NCBI GenBank assembly: GCA_022821905.1
Contig: JAJECS010000027.1
Location: forward strand, 248,001 to 312,000
Direction of reading: 5' to 3'
Length of the DNA: 64,000 nucleotides
DNA from: Chloroflexota bacterium
GTDB taxonomy: Bacteria > Chloroflexota > UBA11872
The notes under the pieces were generated by a model. The model did no database searches, was not told the DNA's origin, and saw only the letters and a list, made by a program, of their open reading frames with translations. Both the position numbers and the translations under genes were made by a program. The first letter of the stretch is position 1. Each line of letters opens with the position of its first letter. Of the stretch, positions 25,840 through 32,391 are shown in pieces.

Positions 25840-26490
25840 CGAGACTCTTGCGTACTTCTTCGTCATTCCGGCGCCGGCCGTACTCCAGTCTGGTCGAATC
25901 TCCAAGTGCCCTCGTGGCACGCGCTGGGGGCGGTTCGCGAACGACCCCTGCTGAGCATCTGCGGAGTTTTGCCGACCGTCTCGGCGACTGGGTCGCACGA
26001 AAAAGGCGTGAGCGGGCGAATGCGTGGGGCCACCCGCCGAACGCTGAATTCTCGGGGCCGAATCGGTTCTACGTGTCGAGGGCCAATGGCCATTCCGACT
26101 TTCGCAAGGCGGAAGGTGCGCGACGCTACGCACCCGGCGTGATTCGCCGCTACCAGCCCGTCGTCAGGTCACAGGCAGTGCTGCCGCGACGCCCTGCCGC
26201 TCCGCTCCGGTGGCTGGGACTGGCGGTGACGGGCTTGCAAATGGCCCGGCGCGGCCTGCAGGGGGTAGCGCGGGCAACCGCGCATCTTCTGCTGGATGAC
26301 TCGGCGACGTCATCTCGCAGCCAGCGCGCGATTACCGACGCGTCGATTCGGCACAACATGCCCATCCACACGCTGTCGGGCTACGGGGCTTCTGATCTGA
26401 ACTAGCCAAGGCTGCAGGGCCTCGCGACTCTTCGCGACTGGGCATCGGCGCTGCAATTGACCGCCCGCAAAGCGCTTCGGTGCTTGCATA
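25840..26490. other. Probably non-coding, degraded stretch
   Basis: About 650 bases with no gene I can support. Several frames are open, but none has a recognisable domain, a ribosome site or consistent codon bias. It holds a partial dRS3-like element (25861-25880) and a diverged copy of the GGCGGTTCGCGAACC palindrome (25925-25949). GC content looks lower than in the flanking genes. It may be a decayed gene or an insertion scar between the VOC gene and vapBC. Confidence 0.45.
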
Positions 26491-26520
26491 ATGCCAGCAC
26501 TGCTGGCACTATGCTGGCAT
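26491..26520 (+). promoter_or_regulatory. vapBC operator with three half-sites
   Basis: TGCCAGCA (26492-26499), one base, then TGCTGGCA (26501-26508) form a perfect palindrome. A further TGCTGGCA follows at 26512-26519, 11 bases on, and runs into the vapB ATG (26519). A -10-like GCATAATG lies at 26486-26493. Repeated palindromes at the leader are typical for antitoxin-dimer binding sites, so negative autoregulation by the VapB-VapC complex is expected. Confidence 0.65.
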
Positions 26521-26755
26521 GCCAGTCCAAATCAACATCCGCAACGTTCCCGAAGAGGTACGCAACGAGTTGGCGTCGCGCGCGGCCCGTCGCGGCCAGT
26601 CCATGCAGGAGTTCCTGCGCGGCGAGTTGGAGCGCATCGCGTCTCGGCCCTCCAACGACGTCTTGCTGCAAGAGGTGCGTCGACGCGTGGAAGCGTCAGG
26701 CACGCGCGTGACGGCGGCAGAAATCCTTGCGGCCCGCGACGCGGACCGGAAGTGA
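26519..26755 (+). CDS. Antitoxin of a VapBC/FitAB-type pair
   Basis: A 78-residue protein with an N-terminal ribbon-helix-helix domain (VQINIRNVPEEVRNELASRAARRGQSMQEFLR), as in FitA/VapB antitoxins, followed by a charged tail likely to wrap the toxin. It should dimerise on the operator overlapping its start and neutralise the PIN toxin encoded next. Its TGA overlaps the toxin GTG start (GTGA at 26752). Confidence 0.85.
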   Translation: MPVQINIRNVPEEVRNELASRAARRGQSMQEFLRGELERIASRPSNDVLLQEVRRRVEASGTRVTAAEILAARDADRK

Positions 26756-27153
26756 GGGCCGTCGTTGACGCGTCCGTCCTCACCGCGACCCTAGTCGATG
26801 CAGGACCCGAGGGTGAGTGGGCCAGAGCAGCGGTCGTTGATGGGCCTCTGGCCGGACCGGAGTTCGTCTTGGCCGAGACCAGCAACATCCTGCGCCGGCT
26901 GGAGCGCACCGGCGAGATTTCGTCGCTGGAAGCCATCGCCAGCCACCGTGACATGCTGCGGATGGACATCGCGTTGTTTTCGTTCGCCCCGTACGCCGAG
27001 CGCGTGTGGGCGCTGCGCGCAAACGTCACCAGCTACGACGCGTGGTACGTCGCGCTGGCCGAGGCCCTCGACTATCCGATCGTGACGCTCGATCGGAGGC
27101 TTAGCCGCGCCACCGGACCCAGGTGCGACTTCATCACGCCGCCCCACCAATAG
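26752..27153 (+). CDS. PIN-domain ribonuclease toxin (VapC type)
   Basis: A 133-residue PIN domain. Acidic residues expected to bind Mg are D6 in AVVDASVL, E42 in LAETSN, the Asp in TSYDAWYVALAEAL and the Asp in VTLDRRL. VapC proteins cut specific RNAs, often tRNA or rRNA loops. The start is GTG 26752, overlapping the antitoxin stop by four bases, which couples translation. The pair sits beside repeat-rich sequence, consistent with an accessory stability module. Confidence 0.87.
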   Translation: MRAVVDASVLTATLVDAGPEGEWARAAVVDGPLAGPEFVLAETSNILRRLERTGEISSLEAIASHRDMLRMDIALFSFAPYAERVWALRANVTSYDAWYVALAEALDYPIVTLDRRLSRATGPRCDFITPPHQ

Positions 27154-27173
27154 CCCGCCGCGACACCGTTCAC

Positions 27174-27200
27174 GTCATTCCCGCGCAGGCGGGAATCCAC
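27174..27200. repeat. dRS3-like palindromic repeat, copy 4
   Basis: A full copy with central GCAG, 20 bases after the vapC stop and before the reverse-strand thioesterase. In either orientation it can form a short hairpin at a convergent gene end. Confidence 0.85.
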
Positions 27201-27288
27201 CGGACATGCCGGAAAGGGGCCTGCCCGAAGGCGAAATGGGCCGGAATCCGGTCCGGTCGATACCGGTAACGCGGGATGATTGCGGTAG

Positions 27289-27309
27289 GGGCGGGTCTCA
27301 GACCCGCCC
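27289..27309. repeat. Palindrome with GGGCGGGTCT arms
   Basis: Perfect 10-base arms GGGCGGGTCT (27289-27298) and AGACCCGCCC (27300-27309) flank a single C. It lies in the convergent vapC-thioesterase gap and could terminate transcription from both sides, although no U-run follows. Similar GGGGCGGGT-type elements are dispersed in other environmental genomes. Confidence 0.75.
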
Positions 27310-27363
27310 GTTGTTTTGGCTCGAACCCGCGGTACCGACCGACCCTGAGCTGCGATCACCCGC

Positions 27364-27798
27364 TCACAACTCCCGCATCTTGAGCCAGGTGGGGTGGTCG
27401 GCGGTGAGCCGCCGGGGCCGGCCGTCCCCGTCCACGAAGGCGTTCTGCGTCGTCGCGGTCGCCAGCAGCGTGTCGCCGCGCCGAATCGCGTATCGCAGCC
27501 GCACCCGTAGCCGCGAGACCTCGTCCACCCACACGTCCACGGTCACCACGTCCTCGCCCATGGCCGGTGAGATATAGCGGCAACTGCACTCGACCAACGA
27601 CAGGAACATGCCGCCGGCGGTGAGATCCGCGTAGCCCAGGTCGATCGCCCGCAGCCACCCGAGCCGCGCCTCTTCGAGCCAGAGGATGTAGCTGGAATGG
27701 TGCGCGATGCCCTGCGCGTCGGTATCGGAATAGCGCACGCGCAGGGTCTCGCGGTGGGCGGGCGGCGCATCTGGGACGTCCCGGCATTCGCGGGGCAT
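27364..27798 (-). CDS. YbgC/4HBT-type acyl-CoA thioesterase
   Basis: A 144-residue hotdog-fold protein. The active-site motif is RYSDTDAQGIAHHSSYILWLEEAR, with D27 as the likely catalytic Asp of the 4-hydroxybenzoyl-CoA thioesterase group. It should hydrolyse a small acyl-CoA in the cytoplasm. The start MPRECRDVPDA precedes the core by ~15 residues, and an internal start is possible. It lies 16 bases downstream of the DUF4432 gene on the same strand. Confidence 0.87.
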   Translation of the reverse strand: MPRECRDVPDAPPAHRETLRVRYSDTDAQGIAHHSSYILWLEEARLGWLRAIDLGYADLTAGGMFLSLVECSCRYISPAMGEDVVTVDVWVDEVSRLRVRLRYAIRRGDTLLATATTQNAFVDGDGRPRRLTADHPTWLKMREL

Positions 27799-27814
27799 TG
27801 GACCGCGCGGTGGA

Positions 27815-28894
27815 CTAGGCGCCGACGAGCGCGAGGAAGCCGTCGATGGCGTCCGCTCCGTCGAGCACCTGGATGCGCACGTCGAATGACGCCGTCTCGC
27901 CGGGCTCGAGGGAATGCAGGGTGCCGTCGGCGCGGTTGCGCGCGCGACCCAGCACGGTCGCGTTGCCGGGCTCGATGCCGGTCACATAGTCGCCGGGCGT
28001 GGTGTTTCGCCAGTGGTTGAGGTAGGGCAGCTGGTTCTTGTTCCAGGTGAATCCCAGCCCCATCCCGTCGCCCAGCCCGCGATTGACCAGCGCCGCGTGA
28101 ACCGTGCCGTCGGCCGCGGCCTCCACGTCGTGAATCAGCACCTGCACCTGCCAGTCGATGGAGGGGCCTTCGTAGACCTCCCACCCCTCCTTGCTGGCCC
28201 CGGCGTATTCGTCGTGAAACCGCCGGGATTGGCTGCGCACGTGGAACCGCGCGCCCTCGTCGAGCAGCGGATGGCCGGGATTCATGTGGTAGAGGATCAT
28301 CATGTGCTGGGTGCGGTGGCCGTGATTGGTCACCGTGTCGTGGATCTCGATGGTGCTCGAGCCCAGCGCGGTCTCGATGCGGCGGACGAGCTCCAGGTTT
28401 TCGCCATAGAGAATCGCCTGGCGCACGCGGCCCTGGACCCACATGCGGTACTCGTCGCCGTCCCACGCGCCGTCCGCCCACACATTGGTCGCGCCCAGAT
28501 TGGACAGGCGTCCGTGCAGGCCCTCGGCGCCGGCCTCGTCGTCGTCATCCACCGGGTCGCCCACGTTGGTGAGGCCGCCGGTCGCCAGCAGGCCGAGCAC
28601 CGTGGTGCGAATCCAGCCCTGACCGCCGGGCTCGTAGCGCGCGCCCTGCACGTCGCCCGTCGGCGTGCGAAACGCCAGGGGTATGCCGCGATACGAAGCG
28701 CCCGAAATGTCCAGGGCGCGTCCGGGGAGCACGGTGAAGCGCAGGCCCGACCCGGTGTCGAAATCGACCGCCTCCACGCCGTCGCCCGAGCCGCCGTCCA
28801 GGCGGTATTCGCGGACGCCGCCGACCTGGGAAAGGTCGCCAACACGCGCCATCAACTCCGCGCGGGTGTAGTCACGTCCCCAAAGCGTTGGCAT
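27815..28894 (-). CDS. DUF4432 family, aldose 1-epimerase-like protein
   Basis: A 359-residue beta-sandwich protein of the galactose mutarotase-like superfamily. LPGRALDISGASYRGIPLAF, GGLTNVGDP and LHGRLSNLGATNV match the DUF4432 pattern; ILYHMNPGHPLLDEGA and the C-terminal GIEPGNATVLGRARNR contain conserved His and Glu residues expected in the sugar-binding cleft. It probably acts on or binds a free sugar. ATG 28894 (MPTLWGRDY) is preferred over 28927. Confidence 0.85.
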   Translation of the reverse strand: MPTLWGRDYTRAELMARVGDLSQVGGVREYRLDGGSGDGVEAVDFDTGSGLRFTVLPGRALDISGASYRGIPLAFRTPTGDVQGARYEPGGQGWIRTTVLGLLATGGLTNVGDPVDDDDEAGAEGLHGRLSNLGATNVWADGAWDGDEYRMWVQGRVRQAILYGENLELVRRIETALGSSTIEIHDTVTNHGHRTQHMMILYHMNPGHPLLDEGARFHVRSQSRRFHDEYAGASKEGWEVYEGPSIDWQVQVLIHDVEAAADGTVHAALVNRGLGDGMGLGFTWNKNQLPYLNHWRNTTPGDYVTGIEPGNATVLGRARNRADGTLHSLEPGETASFDVRIQVLDGADAIDGFLALVGA

Positions 28895-29015
28895 CAGGTC
28901 GTCCCCCGTCCATATCGAGAGCCGCATTGTAGGCAGGCTGCAAATGCGCGCTTTCGTTTCCTCGCGCGGGGGAGCGCGCTTTCTTTCCCGCTCTCATTTG
29001 AGGGGGTTCCGGTGG

Positions 29016-29037
29016 CCCATGCTGCGCGCAGCATGGG
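29016..29037. repeat. Perfect 22-base palindrome
   Basis: Arms CCCATGCTGCG and CGCAGCATGGG meet without a loop. It lies in the gap between the DUF402 and DUF4432 genes. A second copy with one mismatch sits 18 bases further on (29056-29079). As a pair they resemble a REP-like or BIME arrangement. Confidence 0.85.
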
Positions 29038-29055
29038 AGATTCAGCCGCGGCCGG

Positions 29056-29079
29056 CCCCACGCTGCGCGCAGCATGGGG
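29056..29079. repeat. Second copy of the palindrome, one mismatch
   Basis: Arms CCCCACGCTGCG and CGCAGCATGGGG, with a single mismatched pair (C29061 with A29074). It starts 13 bases from the DUF402 stop, on the downstream side of that reverse-strand gene, so it may protect the transcript end. Confidence 0.8.
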
Positions 29080-29091
29080 CGACGGGCGTTG

Positions 29092-29697
29092 CTAGTTGGT
29101 GATGTCCCAGTTGCACGGCAGCGGCGGGACCGGCCATGCCGGATCGGGACGCCATGACTCCCAGCCGTCGGCGAACGGCGAGCGCCTCGCCTCCAGCCGT
29201 GCGACTGCGCGCCGGCCTTCCGCATAGAAGGCATCGGCTTGGGTCTGCGTGACCAGCCCCAGGGCGACCGCCCTGGTCAGCTCGTCTTCGTCCTTCCACT
29301 GCCAGCCGGCCAGGTCGGGCTCGACGACGAGATCCAGGACGTGGTCGGTGAAGTCGAAGCCGATGGGCGTGCGCGTGTAGGCGCTTTCGAGGTTGATATA
29401 CCAGCGATGAAACCGGTCGCCCTTCCACATGGCGTAGCAGGCGTGCGCGTCGCCCGGGTACTTGATGCGGATCAGGTCATCCCGCCAGGCGTTGTCGACG
29501 AGCTCCCAGTCGCCGACCGGCAAGTGGTCCGAGTGGTAGGTGCTCTTGTTCTTGATTGGCGTGCCGGCGGCCAGGTAGAGGGCCGTGATTCGCTCGATGT
29601 CGGCGATCACCGTCATCGGCATGGCGATTTGGATCTTCGCGCCCCACACGCTGCGCACAACGACCTGGTCGCCGAGCCGTCGGCGCTGGGCAGTCAC
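29092..29697 (-). CDS. DUF402 (FomD-like) protein
   Basis: A 201-residue protein of the DUF402 family, whose studied members hydrolyse nucleotide-linked phosphoesters with a divalent metal (FomD in fosfomycin synthesis). The N-terminus GDQVVVRSVWGAKIQIAMPMTVIAD and the core DLIRIKYPGDAHACYAMWK ... RWYINLESAYTRTPIGFDFTDHVLDLVVEPD carry the conserved Trp, Tyr and acidic residues. No phosphonate genes are nearby, so the substrate is unknown. Confidence 0.82.
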   Translation of the reverse strand: MTAQRRRLGDQVVVRSVWGAKIQIAMPMTVIADIERITALYLAAGTPIKNKSTYHSDHLPVGDWELVDNAWRDDLIRIKYPGDAHACYAMWKGDRFHRWYINLESAYTRTPIGFDFTDHVLDLVVEPDLAGWQWKDEDELTRAVALGLVTQTQADAFYAEGRRAVARLEARRSPFADGWESWRPDPAWPVPPLPCNWDITN

Positions 29698-29719
29698 GGC
29701 AGGATCGCCCCGGCGCTGC

Positions 29720-30106
29720 CTACCCGATGGGCTGATGGAAATACCAGCAGAGCCCGTCCGGCGCGACGACGAAGAACACCTGGAATTTCTCCCCGTCGCG
29801 TTCGTCTACGCGCCAGTTCGCGATGGCGACGCCCTTGGCCTCCAGCTCCTCCCTGGCGCGGTGAATGTCGCTGACCAGGATGGCCGCGCCGTCCGCGCTG
29901 GCGTCGCCGCCGTTCACGGCAAAGCCAAGCCGCACGTCGTCACGCTCCATGAACACGGTGGGAACCGGGCTGTCGCGGCGCTCGGCCTCGGTGAGCCCGA
30001 AGGACCGCCCATACCACTCCGCCGCCTGATCGAGATCCTCGACGGGCAGCGCGAGCACGTCGTCCTGGAAGGGAAAGGCCGCTTCGAAGAGGGGTTTGTC
30101 ATTCAT
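29720..30106 (-). CDS. VOC-superfamily protein
   Basis: A 128-residue VOC domain: DDVLALPVEDLDQAAEWYGRSFGL begins it and FQVFFVVAPDGLCWYFHQP closes it. It is about the size of single-domain glyoxalase-like proteins. It is separate from the VOC protein at 25492 and not closely similar to it. It is encoded just upstream of the DUF402 gene on the same strand. The reaction is unknown. Confidence 0.82.
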   Translation of the reverse strand: MNDKPLFEAAFPFQDDVLALPVEDLDQAAEWYGRSFGLTEAERRDSPVPTVFMERDDVRLGFAVNGGDASADGAAILVSDIHRAREELEAKGVAIANWRVDERDGEKFQVFFVVAPDGLCWYFHQPIG

Positions 30107-30216
30107 GGCTCGACGTCCGTGGTGACAGGCGGGAGCGGGAGAACGGGTAAGTCACGGCCAAGAGCCTTGCGTGCCATGGGCGCGTTCGAGGCGCAAGATC
30201 ACCAGGCCGCAGATTC

Positions 30217-30801
30217 CTAAGCATCAGGTTCGCCGCCGACCTCCTGGGGTCGAGTGTCCACCTGCAATGCCGCAATCGCCCACAGCAGGAGGACCAGGAC
30301 CAGCAGCGGATTTAGGGCCTCCCACAGGATGTCGTGGTTGACAAAATAGGCATTGATGAACAGGACAGTTCCCAGCGCGGCGAAGATCGCTGCGCCGATT
30401 CCGTCCCAAAAGCCACCGCGAGTCCAAAGCCCGACTACGGCAACGGTGCTGCAGCCGAGAAAGAGCGGATTGACGGCTCTCCAGACGTTGCCAACGTGGT
30501 CGCCGAACAGCGCATCGGTATAGGCGTTGAGGAAGACGATCAGCGCGAAGATGGCCAGAATCAGACTGCGCGTCCAAGCCACGCGACGGGTGCCGCTCCA
30601 GAGCCACCAGACGCCAGAGATGCTCATGAGCAACGCACCGAGTTGCCACAGTCGCCAGGTCCAGTTGTCGGTGGAAGCGAGGTCCGGCTGGCTGAACATG
30701 TCGGTCTGATCGCCCCAGGCGAACAGCGCGACGCCGAGAACCGCCGCGCTGAGAAGCGCCTGGGCGGCGCTCAGATCGCGACTCCGAAATATGCTGAACA
30801 T
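30217..30801 (-). CDS. Predicted membrane protein with about five helices
   Basis: A 194-residue hydrophobic protein that I do not recognise. Helices are visible near residues 11-29, 50-68, 77-95, 110-128 and 135-180 (for example SLILAIFALIVFLNAYTDALF). Two similar blocks (LFGDHVGNVWRAVNPLFLG and FVNHDILWEALNPLLVLVL) hint at an internal duplication. ATG 30801 is supported by a GGAGG site seven bases upstream; the frame is open further back but without such a site. Confidence 0.65.
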   Translation of the reverse strand: MFSIFRSRDLSAAQALLSAAVLGVALFAWGDQTDMFSQPDLASTDNWTWRLWQLGALLMSISGVWWLWSGTRRVAWTRSLILAIFALIVFLNAYTDALFGDHVGNVWRAVNPLFLGCSTVAVVGLWTRGGFWDGIGAAIFAALGTVLFINAYFVNHDILWEALNPLLVLVLLLWAIAALQVDTRPQEVGGEPDA

Positions 30802-31001
30802 CAGGCGACCTCCAGTCGACATGGGCCATAGGTATGGTCCCACGCTGCACGCCGCGCGGGCTACCGGGCATAAACCATGGTCGCGCCTGGCTCGGATGGC
30901 GATGGACGGTTTGAGCGTCGTGTCCAAGACTAGGGCTTGACTGGGTCAACGCCGCCAAAGTTGCCGTCGAATGAAGCACGTGCCGCCGAAACTGCCACAC
31001 C

Positions 31002-31021
31002 GGGCGGTTCGCGAACCGTCC
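31002..31021. repeat. Palindrome centred on TTCGCGAA
   Basis: GGGCGGTTCG and CGAACCGTCC arms with one G-T pair, 20 bases before the start of the SAF-domain gene. It resembles the diverged copy at 25925-25949, so it is a second dispersed palindrome family in this window. Confidence 0.65.
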
Positions 31022-31041
31022 CTACCTCGGATCCCGGCCCC

Positions 31042-32391
31042 ATGATGCGTCCATTGCTCGAGCGATTGGAGGCGCGCGGGTCGGCCGGCCGACCCGTGAC
31101 GGTGGCGCTGGCGGGCGCCGGTCGGTTTGGGACGAGCATCGCGGCGCAGATTGCGCAGATGGACGGTCTGCGACTGGCGGCGGTGGCCGATCCCAACGCC
31201 GAGAACGGCGCGGAGGCCCTGCGCGCGGCCGGCTGGGCGGACGAACAGTTGCGGCGCTGCGAGAGTGCGGTCGCCGCGCAGGCGGCCGTTGAATCAGGCG
31301 AAGCCGCACTTGCGCCCGACGCCGAGGCGTTGGCGTCCGCGCCCATCGAGGTGTTCGTGGACGCGACCGGCATCCCGGACGTGGCCGCCCGAAACGCCTG
31401 GGCGGCGTTGCACGCAGGCCGCCACGTCGTCATGGTCACGGTCGAGGCGGACATGAGCTGCGGCTGGGCCTTGGCGCGGGAGGCGCGTCGGCAGGGCGTC
31501 GTCTACACCCTCGCCGCCGGCGACCAGCCGATCGCCATCATGGAGCTGTTCGACTGGGCCGTCGCGCTGGGTCTGGACCCCGTGGCCGTGGGACGCGGCA
31601 CGCGCCTCTACCCGCACGACCGCCACGGAGACGCCGACAAGGCCCTGGCGCGGCTCGGCTACGACGCGGAGACGGCAGACCGTCTGCGCCTGAACGCGCA
31701 GATGTACAACTCGTTCCGCGACGGCACCAAGTCCCAGATCGAGATGTGCGCCGTGTCCAACATGACCGGTCTGCCGCCAGACCGTCGCGGCATGCACGAG
31801 CCGTCGGCCGGCTTGAACGAGCTGCCCAACCTGTTCGCGCCGCGCGACGCCGGCGGTCTGCTGCACGGGACGGGCGTGGTCGACCTGGCAAACGCCGTGG
31901 CGCCCGATGGCGCGTCCGAGATGCCGGAACACATCGCCACCGGCGTCTGGGCCGTGGTCACCTGCGACGACGATCGCGTGCTCGAGGACCTGCGCATCCA
32001 CGGCACGCGCGTCTCCCGCGACGGGCGGCGCACGCTGCTGTTCCGCGAGTACCACCTGTGCGGCGTGGAGACGCCGCTTAGCATCGCGCAGGCTGCGCTG
32101 CTGGGCGCGACGTCGGGTGCGCCGCGCGAGACGCCGACCTCCGAGGTTCTGGCATTCGCCAAGCGCGACCTGCGGCCGGGCGACACGCTGGACGGGTCCG
32201 GCGGGCGGCTGGTCTATGGCCTGATCGACCGGGCGGAAGCGGTGAGCGCCGACGGCGTGCTGCCGTTGGGGCTCACCTACGGGGCCGCCGTGCGCGAGCC
32301 GGTGGCCGCAGATCAGCCGATTCCCCTGGATGCCGTGAGCGTGGTCCAGGACTCATTCGTGGCACGGCTGCGCGAGGAGGCCGGCGCATAG
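31042..32391 (+). CDS. NAD(P)-dependent dehydrogenase with SAF domain
   Basis: A 449-residue protein with an N-terminal Rossmann fold (VALAGAGRFGTSIAAQIAQ) related to homoserine dehydrogenase and a C-terminal SAF-like domain (EVLAFAKRDLRPGDTLDGSGGRLVYGLI ... IPLDAV), as in sialic-acid synthase tails and UxaA-type proteins. YTLAAGDQPIAIMELFDWA and NSFRDGTKSQIEMCAVSN lie in the middle domain. It probably oxidises a sugar-acid-like substrate, but this family is not well characterised. The start is ATG 31042 or 31045. Its stop codon coincides with the breakpoint of the truncated array copy P1. Confidence 0.8.
   Translation: MMRPLLERLEARGSAGRPVTVALAGAGRFGTSIAAQIAQMDGLRLAAVADPNAENGAEALRAAGWADEQLRRCESAVAAQAAVESGEAALAPDAEALASAPIEVFVDATGIPDVAARNAWAALHAGRHVVMVTVEADMSCGWALAREARRQGVVYTLAAGDQPIAIMELFDWAVALGLDPVAVGRGTRLYPHDRHGDADKALARLGYDAETADRLRLNAQMYNSFRDGTKSQIEMCAVSNMTGLPPDRRGMHEPSAGLNELPNLFAPRDAGGLLHGTGVVDLANAVAPDGASEMPEHIATGVWAVVTCDDDRVLEDLRIHGTRVSRDGRRTLLFREYHLCGVETPLSIAQAALLGATSGAPRETPTSEVLAFAKRDLRPGDTLDGSGGRLVYGLIDRAEAVSADGVLPLGLTYGAAVREPVAADQPIPLDAVSVVQDSFVARLREEAGA

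Noticed and set aside
25758-26405. 215-codon forward frame in the VOC-vapB gap
   Set aside because: It begins inside the VOC gene in another frame, crosses two repeat fragments and shows no conserved motif.
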